Numbered from the stretch's first letter, positions 1 through 6,088 are shown. The stretch: DNA of 8,231 nt from Oscillospiraceae bacterium (GCA_031282535.1 JAITDM010000127.1:1-8231); one strand, 5' to 3'. The notes: generated by a model from the sequence alone, not told the origin. Numbers and translations are program-made.

Positions 1-312
1 CAGAAAGTGCTGTCGCTGCTGCCGCGCTACTACATCGAAATCGGCGGCAATGTGTATGAATTCGTCAAAGAATTCACGCTCCTGCGTCCGGAATACACCA
101 TCCGCAACCTCGACTGGACCGTCGGCGGCAATTTCCTCGCGCACGACTATGCCGTCACGGACGGACGCGGCGACGTCATGCGCATCGCGAAGGCGTGGCT
201 GACGTGGGGCGATTTCTACGAACTTGACATCGTCGACGAACGGAACGAACTGCTGTGCCTGTGTGTGGCGCTCGCCATCGATTGCATCACCGCAGCGGAT
301 TCCACACACTAA
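1..312 (+). CDS. LURP-one-related (YxjI/LOR, tubby-like fold) protein, 3' part only
   Basis: The gene is open from the first base, so its start lies outside the window. The 103 codons seen end at TAA 310-312. The readable protein begins QKVLSLLPRYYIEIGG and continues with a Tyr-Glu-Phe-Val-Lys-Glu-Phe strand, a Trp-Thr-Val-Gly-Gly-Asn turn, an Ala-His-Asp-Tyr-Ala-Val strand, and a hydrophobic tail containing Leu-Ala-Ile-Asp. This pattern of short beta strands followed by one C-terminal helix is recognised from the LURP-one-related/YxjI family, whose members are usually about 160-170 residues, so roughly the first 60 residues are missing. Family members are small, apparently cytosolic proteins with a phospholipid-scramblase/tubby-like barrel and no established bacterial reaction. 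No signal peptide or catalytic motif is visible in this part. A hairpin downstream at 354-400 may end its transcript, so no functional link to the glycosidases is implied. Confidence 0.85.
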   Translation, partial: QKVLSLLPRYYIEIGGNVYEFVKEFTLLRPEYTIRNLDWTVGGNFLAHDYAVTDGRGDVMRIAKAWLTWGDFYELDIVDERNELLCLCVALAIDCITAADSTH

Positions 313-353
313 AGCGGTCGCCGGCACGGTGAATGACCCGAGGAGTATAAGGC

Positions 354-400
354 AATAGTCTCCCAAAAGATTAAATGGTATATTTTGGGAGACTATTTTC
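354..400 (+). terminator. Perfect 15-bp hairpin with short T tail, probable terminator of the LURP-one gene
   Basis: AATAGTCTCCCAAAA at 354-368 is matched exactly by its reverse complement at 383-397, with a 14-nt loop, followed by TTC (a TTTT run at 396-399). It lies 42 nt after the upstream stop codon. The perfect stem supports a terminator. The long loop, modest GC content and short U run make it weaker than a textbook case. It could instead be a small inverted-repeat element. Confidence 0.55.
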
Positions 401-425
401 ATGGGGCTCCGCTTCTCTGGCAATC

Positions 426-481
426 AAACACAAGTCGTTGTTTTCGTGTGAAAAAGTATCGAATTTTTGGATTTTTGAAAA
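426..481 (+). repeat. Upstream shared block, copy A (CGTTGTTTT hairpin block)
   Basis: This AT-rich stretch resembles 5680-5738, which lies upstream of the GH2 gene. Both contain CAA, then CGTTGTTTT, then an A5 or A6 run, then TTTTTGA and AAG in the same order and at nearly the same spacing. Here a hairpin forms from 426-433 and 438-444 (7 bp, one bulged C at 429, loop GTCG). A competing hairpin TTTTC/GAAAA forms at 441-445 and 450-454. Identity over about 53 aligned bases is roughly two thirds by eye. Low sequence complexity inflates that figure, so common origin is an inference. Confidence 0.4.
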
Positions 482-517
482 GATTTGCACCTACGAGGCG
501 CCTAATTTTTGGACATC

Positions 518-547
518 TTGTGAATTCATATCGTCGAAGTATATAAA
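518..547 (+). promoter_or_regulatory. Candidate upstream promoter of the GH3-esterase gene
   Basis: TTGTGA at 518-523 and TATAAA at 542-547 are separated by 18 bp, giving a fair match to a housekeeping sigma-A promoter. The surroundings are strongly AT-rich. It would be a second, upstream start relative to the better match at 565-593. Confidence 0.3.
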
Positions 548-564
548 AAATATGTAAAATATTG

Positions 565-593
565 TTGACTTTAAGGTTGATTTGTAATAAAAT
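565..593 (+). promoter_or_regulatory. Likely sigma-A promoter of the GH3-esterase gene
   Basis: TTGACT at 565-570 (5 of 6 to the -35 consensus) and TAAAAT at 588-593 (5 of 6 to the -10 consensus) are separated by an ideal 17 bp. The predicted start near base 600 would give a 5' leader of about 195 nt before the ATG at 796, so the structured element at 660-713 would be transcribed as part of the mRNA. Confidence 0.55.
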
Positions 594-621
594 AAACACG
601 CTTGTGGGCGCCGAAGGTATG

Positions 622-636
622 AAAAGGTATCCTTTT
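622..636 (+). other. Small perfect hairpin in the GH3-esterase leader
   Basis: AAAAGG at 622-627 and CCTTTT at 631-636 are perfectly complementary around a TAT loop. It sits within the predicted 5' leader, 23 nt before the conserved leader element. No counterpart was found in the GH2 leader. Confidence 0.35.
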
Positions 637-659
637 GGTGTTTTGTTCCAGGGAAAAGC

Positions 660-713
660 GACCGTTTTGTGTGCAGACGAAGCGGCCGCCGGTGGGTCTG
701 TCTGTGCAAACAG
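660..713 (+). ncRNA. Conserved structured leader element, copy 1 (upstream of GH3-esterase)
   Basis: The core shares 25 of 31 bases with 5979-6008 plus one flanking base upstream of the GH2 gene, including the runs TTTGTGTGCAG and AGCGGCCGCCGG. Possible helices are: closing stem GACC 660-663 with GGTC 695-698; an adjoining five-pair stem GTTTT 664-668 with GAAGC 679-683 (two G-T wobbles) holding the loop GTGTGCAGAC; and a downstream hairpin 698-703 with 708-713 around the loop GTGC, with one C-A mismatch. In the second copy the closing stem is GGTC/GACC, so two pairs have changed on both sides and still match. It lies about 60 nt after the predicted transcript start and 82 nt before the ATG. 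This could be a regulatory leader RNA or a dispersed structured repeat. No known riboswitch family was recognised. Confidence 0.5.
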
Positions 714-778
714 CCCCGCCCGCGGAGTCCGACGCCACCCACAGGCGGAAAGCATCAAAACAAAACCGACAGATATGT

Positions 779-784
779 AAGGAG
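779..784 (+). promoter_or_regulatory. Ribosome binding site that decides the GH3-esterase start
   Basis: AAGGAG lies 11 nt before ATG 796. An in-frame GTG at 784 overlaps this site and could not use it, so the ATG is preferred. It also gives a proper signal peptide beginning MRRGRS. Confidence 0.7.
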
Positions 785-795
785 TGACTTGGGAA

Positions 796-3700
796 ATGAG
801 GAGAGGAAGATCCCTGACCACCAAAGCGCTTGCGCTGGCCCTTGTGGCCGTTATGCTGCTGGCCGCGATGCCCGCGCTGGCGGCGGACCCCATCGCGAAC
901 CCCGCGACACAGCTCGACACCAGCCGCCGGCTCTTGCGGGTGACCCACGGATTGCTCGTCGCGGCGAACAACATGCGTCTGCTGGCCGATTACGAGGGCG
1001 ACGACGCCATCGCCTTCTACTACACGACAGACGGCACCGCCCCCTCGAAGACAAACGGAGAGAGAATCAAAGTGTACCCGAGCACGGGGGCACCCCGCGC
1101 GTACATCGACAGCCTGGTGGGCGGCACGCTCTACCGGATCATCGCCTACGAAGGAGAAGCGACCAGCGGCATCGTGGACTACCAGTTCGCGCTCGACGCC
1201 CCGACCTGGACGCAGCTCGACGGCACGCCGCTCGGGACCAGCGGACTGCACGCGGCGGCCGAAGTGGCCGGCGGCATCAAGCTGGCCGTCCCCGAGGGGC
1301 AGGAGATCTATTTCCGGACGGCCACCGTGGCGTACGATGTGGACACGGGGCTCTTTTCCGCGTCCGAGATCGACAGCGTGACGGCGGCGCAGCTGCGCAG
1401 CGACGGAGCACTGTACAGCGCGCCGCTCCAGGTCCCGGAGACGGTTCTGGCGGACGGCGGCACCGCGCTGCTCATCAAAGCCACGGCGGTCAAGGGGACG
1501 CTGGCGCCCAGCGCGGTGTCCACGTTCTACTGCCGCGTGGGCGACCTCGTCCGGCTGCAGGCGGATGCGGACGGCAACCTGCTGACGTACCTCGACGCCT
1601 TCATCGCACAGCTCACGCTGGATGAGAGAATCTCCCTGACCGGCGGTGTCGGCGGCGACCCGACGACGCTGCTCAACGGTTTGAACTATCCGCTGGAGAG
1701 CAACAACGACGGCATCCCGATGCGCGGCGGCCCGGCGGGCGGCACCCCGGCGCTCCCGCGTTTCAACGTCCCCTCGCTGGTCCTGGCGGACGGCCCGGCG
1801 GGCGTGCGCATGTGGAAGAACGCGACCGTGTGGATGGCCCCGGCGGGGCTGGGCTCCACCTGGAACCCGGAGATCCCGAAGAAGATCGGCGAAGTGACGG
1901 CGGACGAAGCCCGGCACTATGCGGTGGACATCGTCCTCGGCCCGGGCCTCAACATGCAGCGCAACCCGCTGGCGGGCCGTAACTTCGAATATTATTCCGA
2001 AGACCCGTACATCAGCGGCATCGCCACCCGGGCCTATGTCGGCGGCATCCAGAGTGGCGGCGTCGGCACCTCGCTGAAGCACTACGTCGCAAACGACGCG
2101 GAATCGAACCGCAGCCGGGGCAGCTCCAACGTCTCCGAGCGCGCCCTCCGGGAGGTCTACCTGCGCGGCTTCGAGATGGCGGCGGAGGTCCAGCCCTGGA
2201 CCTACATGGCCGGCTACAACGCGGTCAACGGCATCAACGTGTCGGCCAACAAATTCCTACTGACGGACGTCCTGCGCGGCGACTGGGGTTTCAAGGGCTT
2301 TGTCATGTCCGACTGGGGCGCCGACTACAGCGCCACCGAGTCCCTTGAGGCGCAGATGGACATGGGCCAGTCCTCCCGCAGCGCGGCCACGGTACGCACC
2401 TGGATCACCGCCACAAACATCACGGAGGAGGAGCGGGCGCGCCGGGTCGACCTGCTGAACCGCAGCGTCAAAAACATCCTGGGGGTCATGGTCAAGACCT
2501 CGGCCTTCCAGGGCGACTACGGCGTTCTCCAGCCGGACGGCTCCTATGCCGACGGCGTGAAGATCGACGGCACCCCCGTCGAGGGTCTGACCCAGGCGGA
2601 CATCGGTTATCGTTCGGGCGCCTTCGGCGGCTCGGACGTCCAGAAGGCGTCGGCGGTCGTCAACAAGCAGGCGGCGGACGAGGCCATTGTCATGCTGAAA
2701 AACGCGGACAACCTGCTGCCGCTGGCCGAAGGGACCAAGCTGGCGCTCGTGACCAACCGCCTGGCCTGGTCCGAGTTCTTCAACCCGCGCTGGTACGGCG
2801 ACAGCGCCTCGGTGGGCGACGTCGTCATCCAGGGCACGGGCAGCGCCCAGGTCCGGTTCAACAACAACACGACCCCCTATACGCTCTCGCTGCGGGACGC
2901 GCTGGCGGACCGCGGCTTTGACGTCGTCGACTGGAAGATCGACAACGGCGCTTACGGCGGCAACGACGCGGCCTTCAAGGCGGCCTTTACGGACAACCCG
3001 CCGGCAAACGGCAACGCCAAGTACGTGTACAGCGACGTGCTGGTGAAGGCGACGGCGGCGGAGACCGCCGCGAACACCGCCGCGACCCGCGTCAGCGCCG
3101 AGGAGGGCGCCGCGAACGCCAAGGCGGCCGCCGAGGCCGCCGCCGCCGCCGCGGACGTCGGCATCTTTGTGCTGACGCGCGTCTCCGGCGAAGGGTCCGA
3201 CCTGGCAGTGACGGCCTTCAACCTCACGGCGCTGGAGCGGACGGTGTTTGACGCCTACGCGGACGCGTTCCACGCGGCCGGCAAGAAGCTGGTCGTGCTG
3301 ATCAACGTCGGCGGCACGGTGAACACGACGGAGTTCCGCGCCAAGGCCGACGCCATTCTCGACATCTGGAACCCCGGCACCGAGGGCACGCGCGCCATCG
3401 CCGACATTTTGAAGGGCGCGGTGAACCCCTCCGGCAAGCTGGCCCAGACATTCCCGCAGACGTACAGCGACAGCCCGTCGATTGCGATGAACAAGCACCC
3501 GGGCACGACGTTCAACTCCCGGCCCGCCTACTACGACGAGGGCGTGTACATCGGCTACCGCTACTACGAGACCTTCCCCGAGAAGTACGACACGATGGTG
3601 GCGTACCCGTTCGGCTACGGCCTCAGCTACACGAAGTTCGCCTTCAGCGACCTTACGCTGGACAAGTTCATCTTTGACAAGGACGACCCGGACGAAAAGG

Positions 3701-5538
3701 TCACCGCGACGGTGAAGGTGACAAACACGGGCAGCGTGGCCGGCAAAGAGGTCGTGCAGCTCTATCTGAGCGCCAACACCTGGCAGGAGGAGGGCCGCCC
3801 GAAGAACGAGCTGCGCGCCTATGGGAAGACGAAACTCCTGGCGCCCGGCGAGAGCGAGACCGTGAGCCTGTCGCTGACGCTGCGGGACCTGCAGTACTAC
3901 GACGACGCCAACCCGGACAACATCACCGACAACGTGCAGTACGGCAACGGGACCGGCTGGACGGTGGCGGACGGCACGGTGTTCACCGTCACGATCCGCG
4001 ACAACGCGGAGAACGCGGAGAAGCCGAATTCGCCGGTGGCCGGCCTGACAGAGCAGTTTGTGTACGAGAAGATTGTTCCAAAATTTGACATTGGCGTGGA
4101 TGTCCTCGAATGGGGCAGCGCGGTGACGCATTTGATTGTGGACGCCGGTTTCCCGGTCGATGCCTCCGCGGTACGCGCGGATCTGTTCAACGTGACCGCG
4201 CTGACAAAGAACCCGGTGAACGGCAATGTCGTATACGACGGGGCGCGGACAGTCACCAAGGCGTACGTGAGCGCGACCAAGGAGAAGGGCAAACCCGCCG
4301 ACAGCGGGCAGTACATTGTCCTCGAACTGAAGTATGGGTACAACGCGACCAACGCGGAGATAAACGGCTCCGCGGCGATCATCTACCAGAGCAGAAATTA
4401 CTGGCTTGATCTGGACTACGCCGTGACGATCACGGACGCCATCGCGGAGATTCCAGCGGACGCGGCGTTTGCGTACCGCACGACGTTCCGTCCAATCTAT
4501 GACGATTTCGAGCTGGTTGACAACCCCGTGGAGGGCTACACGGCGCAGCGCTACAGAATGTACACGCCGGAAGAGGCCCAGGACGGCAAGCCGCTCCCGC
4601 TGGTTGTGTTCAACCACGGCGCAGGCGAGACATACGGAACGGCGGCGTCGGGGACAGTCAACAACGAGGGCGCGCAGCTGTTTGCCAACATGGGTGGCGT
4701 CGGCTGGGTCAAGAACGCGCCGGCCTCCTATGTGCTGGTTCCGCAGAGAAGCTTCAGCTCCTATTCCAGGGATGGCGTGGTGGCCTTTATCAAGGACCTC
4801 ATCGCCCGCGGGCTGGTGGACGGCAACCGCGTCTATGTGTCGGGCGCCTCGGCCGGAGGGCAGGAGACCCACAATTATCTGTTGGAGTATCCGGATCTGT
4901 GGGCGGGCGCCATCCCGATTTGTCCGGCCAGCGGATCGAGCATCACCGCGGCGCGGCTGGCGACGATCACCCACATTCCCATCTGGTACATCCACGCGGA
5001 CGACGACAGGACGGTCGCGCAGCCCAACTCGCTGACACCTTACGAGCGGCTGCTTTCGCTGAACGCGAAGGATGCCCGCCGCACCAGCTTCCCGGGCGTA
5101 TTCGGCACAGAGGTCCCGAATGACGACTATCCCGGCGCGGCCGGCAAGCCCGGAGAGGGCTATTATCCGGACGGACACTGGTCCTGGGTCATGGTGCTGA
5201 ACAACGAGTTCGTTGAAAACGGCGGCATTCCGGGGTCCACGCAGGGTGTGGCCATTATGGATTGGTTGTTCGCGCAGAGAAAGACTCCGCTGAACAACAC
5301 ATCCACCGCAGAGCAGTACAGCGTGACGTATGACGACAGGGTATCGGAGATCGATCTGGACGCGCAACTGCTCATCGTCCAGTACGATGAGATCGGCCGG
5401 CTGGTCACCGTGGCCCAGAAGGCGGTTGTCCTCACGATGCCGCAGACCTTCGCGGTGGACAGAGAGGCCGCGGCGGCCAAAGCGTTCCTCTGGAGCGCGG
5501 AGAGAACCCCGATCGAAGACGCCGCCACGCTGAAGTAA
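796..5538 (+). CDS. Secreted GH3 beta-glycosidase fused to an Ig-like/alpha-beta hydrolase esterase
   Basis: This 1580-residue protein opens with a Sec signal peptide, MRRGRSLTTK then a hydrophobic run ending ALA, cut near residue 30. Residues about 55-110 (YYTTDGTAPS) and 160-248 look like chitobiase C-terminal-type beta-sandwich repeats. The GH3 barrel follows, about 270-580, with LADGPAGVRM (330-339), R395 and E402-D403, K428-H429, and the nucleophile D506 in SDW. The GH3 C-domain (about 615-945) has E799 in SGEGSD as candidate acid/base and ends FGYGLSYT. An FnIII-like domain spans about 965-1040. Residues about 1096-1222 match the Ig-like domain that precedes EstA-type esterases. The esterase follows, with HGAGE (1274-1278), nucleophile S1352 in GASAGG, D1404 and H1461. 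The tail 1502-1580 is unassigned. No dockerin, SLH or sortase signal is seen. Family knowledge predicts exo-beta-glucosidase or xylosidase plus acetyl/feruloyl esterase activity. Exact substrates are inferred, and the fusion is read through one uninterrupted frame. Confidence 0.95.
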   Translation: MRRGRSLTTKALALALVAVMLLAAMPALAADPIANPATQLDTSRRLLRVTHGLLVAANNMRLLADYEGDDAIAFYYTTDGTAPSKTNGERIKVYPSTGAPRAYIDSLVGGTLYRIIAYEGEATSGIVDYQFALDAPTWTQLDGTPLGTSGLHAAAEVAGGIKLAVPEGQEIYFRTATVAYDVDTGLFSASEIDSVTAAQLRSDGALYSAPLQVPETVLADGGTALLIKATAVKGTLAPSAVSTFYCRVGDLVRLQADADGNLLTYLDAFIAQLTLDERISLTGGVGGDPTTLLNGLNYPLESNNDGIPMRGGPAGGTPALPRFNVPSLVLADGPAGVRMWKNATVWMAPAGLGSTWNPEIPKKIGEVTADEARHYAVDIVLGPGLNMQRNPLAGRNFEYYSEDPYISGIATRAYVGGIQSGGVGTSLKHYVANDAESNRSRGSSNVSERALREVYLRGFEMAAEVQPWTYMAGYNAVNGINVSANKFLLTDVLRGDWGFKGFVMSDWGADYSATESLEAQMDMGQSSRSAATVRTWITATNITEEERARRVDLLNRSVKNILGVMVKTSAFQGDYGVLQPDGSYADGVKIDGTPVEGLTQADIGYRSGAFGGSDVQKASAVVNKQAADEAIVMLKNADNLLPLAEGTKLALVTNRLAWSEFFNPRWYGDSASVGDVVIQGTGSAQVRFNNNTTPYTLSLRDALADRGFDVVDWKIDNGAYGGNDAAFKAAFTDNPPANGNAKYVYSDVLVKATAAETAANTAATRVSAEEGAANAKAAAEAAAAAADVGIFVLTRVSGEGSDLAVTAFNLTALERTVFDAYADAFHAAGKKLVVLINVGGTVNTTEFRAKADAILDIWNPGTEGTRAIADILKGAVNPSGKLAQTFPQTYSDSPSIAMNKHPGTTFNSRPAYYDEGVYIGYRYYETFPEKYDTMVAYPFGYGLSYTKFAFSDLTLDKFIFDKDDPDEKVTATVKVTNTGSVAGKEVVQLYLSANTWQEEGRPKNELRAYGKTKLLAPGESETVSLSLTLRDLQYYDDANPDNITDNVQYGNGTGWTVADGTVFTVTIRDNAENAEKPNSPVAGLTEQFVYEKIVPKFDIGVDVLEWGSAVTHLIVDAGFPVDASAVRADLFNVTALTKNPVNGNVVYDGARTVTKAYVSATKEKGKPADSGQYIVLELKYGYNATNAEINGSAAIIYQSRNYWLDLDYAVTITDAIAEIPADAAFAYRTTFRPIYDDFELVDNPVEGYTAQRYRMYTPEEAQDGKPLPLVVFNHGAGETYGTAASGTVNNEGAQLFANMGGVGWVKNAPASYVLVPQRSFSSYSRDGVVAFIKDLIARGLVDGNRVYVSGASAGGQETHNYLLEYPDLWAGAIPICPASGSSITAARLATITHIPIWYIHADDDRTVAQPNSLTPYERLLSLNAKDARRTSFPGVFGTEVPNDDYPGAAGKPGEGYYPDGHWSWVMVLNNEFVENGGIPGSTQGVAIMDWLFAQRKTPLNNTSTAEQYSVTYDDRVSEIDLDAQLLIVQYDEIGRLVTVAQKAVVLTMPQTFAVDREAAAAKAFLWSAERTPIEDAATLK

Positions 5539-5578
5539 GACACCGGCAGATCATATGGCGTCCCGTTGACGGACAGCC

Positions 5579-5628
5579 GGGGGCTGGGAACGGATTGTGA
5601 AACAATCCGTTCCCAGCCCCCTTTTTTT
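5579..5628 (+). terminator. Strong intrinsic terminator after GH3-esterase
   Basis: A perfect 20-bp GC-rich inverted repeat (5579-5598 with 5602-5621) closes a GAA loop and is followed directly by seven T residues (5622-5628). It begins 40 nt after the TAA. It should end the GH3-esterase transcript and separate it from the GH2 gene. Confidence 0.95.
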
Positions 5629-5679
5629 CTCCATCCGAGGTCGTCCAAAAACGACGTAGGGTCGGAATCCATTGTATAT

Positions 5680-5738
5680 AAAAACCAAAGCGTTGTTTTT
5701 GTAGCAAAAAACGACACTTTTTTCTGTTTTTGACAAGG
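5680..5738 (+). repeat. Upstream shared block, copy B (CGTTGTTTT hairpin block)
   Basis: This is the counterpart of 426-481. A left hairpin pairs 5680-5688 with 5693-5700 (8 bp, one bulged C, loop AGCG). A competing right hairpin pairs TTTTTG 5696-5701 with CAAAAA 5705-5710. The block then runs through a T6 tract to TTTTTGACAAGG, where copy A has TTTTTGAAAAG. It begins about 50 nt after the terminator. Its function is unknown. Confidence 0.4.
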
Positions 5739-5751
5739 TATACGTTGTCAA
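5730..5751. promoter_or_regulatory. 22-bp near-perfect palindrome, candidate operator
   Basis: TTGACAA at 5730-5736 and TTGTCAA at 5745-5751 are exact inverted repeats around a GTATAC core (5738-5743), with only the G/G pair at 5737 and 5744 mismatched. TTGACA also equals the -35 consensus on both strands, but no good -10 box sits at the right spacing. The length and symmetry suit a dimeric repressor such as a TetR- or GntR-type protein. The regulator is not in this window. Confidence 0.45.
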
Positions 5752-5783
5752 GAGTGTGTCGCAGACGCTGACATCCCTATTAT

Positions 5784-5795
5784 ATTGCATGCAAT
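5784..5795. promoter_or_regulatory. Perfect 12-bp palindrome ATTGCATGCAAT
   Basis: A perfect palindrome lies in AT-rich spacer DNA 33 bp after the 22-bp palindrome and just after a TATTATATT run that could serve as a -10 box. It may be an operator half of the GH2 control region. A 12-bp palindrome can also occur by chance. Confidence 0.25.
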
Positions 5796-5844
5796 TCGTA
5801 AAGTCAAGAGCTGAGAACAATATTTTTTGTGCATTTCGACCGAA

Positions 5845-5857
5845 TCGGAGGCTCCGA
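5845..5857. promoter_or_regulatory. Short inverted repeat TCGGAG-G-CTCCGA
   Basis: Six-base arms match perfectly around one G. As RNA it would need a larger loop, so it reads better as a DNA-binding site than as a hairpin. It precedes the candidate GH2 promoter by 4 bp. The evidence is weak. Confidence 0.2.
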
Positions 5858-5860
5858 AGT

Positions 5861-5891
5861 TTGTGAAACGCCAATTTCAAAAACGTATAGC
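5861..5891 (+). promoter_or_regulatory. Weak candidate promoter of the GH2 gene
   Basis: TTGTGA at 5861-5866 and TATAGC at 5886-5891 are 19 bp apart. The -35 box is the same hexamer as the upstream candidate of the GH3 gene (518-523). The spacing is long and the -10 box is poor. TATTATATT at 5778-5786 is an alternative -10 region without a clear -35. If real, the GH2 leader would be about 275 nt and include the structured element. Confidence 0.2.
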
Positions 5892-5971
5892 ATAGCAGGC
5901 CATGCGAAAACCGACGAAAGGACTGCGGCCCAGCGGTTTGTGTGGGATGGCGGGCTGTGTCCGGAAGCGGG

Positions 5972-6027
5972 CGGTCGCTTTGTGTGCAGGGAGAGCGGCC
6001 GCCGGCGGAGACCGTTTGTGCAGACGG
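5972..6027 (+). ncRNA. Conserved structured leader element, copy 2 (upstream of GH2)
   Basis: The closing stem is CGGTC 5972-5976 with GACCG 6010-6014. An adjoining stem GCTTT 5977-5981 pairs with AGAGC 5992-5996 around the loop GTGTGCAGGG. A small hairpin CCG-CCGG-CGG lies at 5999-6008. A final hairpin CCGTTT 6012-6017 with AGACGG 6022-6027 has a GTGC loop. Every helix has a counterpart at 660-713, and several bases differ in a compensated way. The closing stem and the last hairpin share 6012-6014, so they must shorten or exclude each other, which is a layout seen in RNA switches. It ends 146 nt before the GH2 start codon. Confidence 0.5.
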
Positions 6028-6045
6028 TTTTGCCCCGGACATTTT

Positions 6046-6088
6046 GCCCGTCGCCCCCGGCGACAGATGCGGCGGACCGCCGCCGGGC
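6046..6088 (+). other. Predicted three-way junction in the GH2 leader
   Basis: GCCC 6046-6049 pairs with GGGC 6085-6088 and encloses two perfect 6-bp hairpins: GTCGCC/GGCGAC (6050-6055, 6059-6064, loop CCC) and GCGGCG/CGCCGC (6069-6074, 6078-6083, loop GAC), joined by AGAT. It follows the conserved element by 18 nt and precedes the ribosome site by about 70 nt. The GH3 leader has only small non-matching hairpins in this position, so conservation is not shown. Confidence 0.4.

Noticed and set aside
375..557. 60-codon frame in the AT-rich spacer
   Set aside because: It starts inside the terminator loop, crosses the hairpin block, has no ribosome site and has the composition of non-coding DNA.
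619..780. Small frame in the GH3 leader (begins MKRYPFG) as a leader peptide
   Set aside because: There is no usable ribosome site at proper spacing, and the composition is that of GC-rich repeat DNA. A similar short peptide stretch in the GH2 leader follows from the shared nucleotides, and the frames diverge through a 1-nt indel. Structure-keeping changes fit RNA better than protein.
784..795. GTG at 784 as the GH3-esterase start
   Set aside because: The GTG overlaps the AAGGAG site that serves ATG 796. Adding four residues does not improve the signal peptide.
571..2082. Long open frame on the minus strand (503 codons)
   Set aside because: It is rich in Arg, Val, His, Gly and Ala, spans the AT-rich spacer and the GH3 5' end, and is antisense to a gene with clear catalytic motifs. 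This is typical of the shadow frame of GC-rich codons.
2257..5367. Very long open frame on the minus strand (1036 codons)
   Set aside because: It is an exact antisense shadow of the GH3-esterase gene with no recognisable motif and a biased Arg/Val/Gly/His composition. The plus frame has the GH3 and esterase active sites.
5864..5879. Catabolite-repression (cre) site: TGAAA and TTTCA arms
   Set aside because: The arms are perfect but the spacer is 6 nt and the central CG is displaced, so the CcpA consensus is not met.
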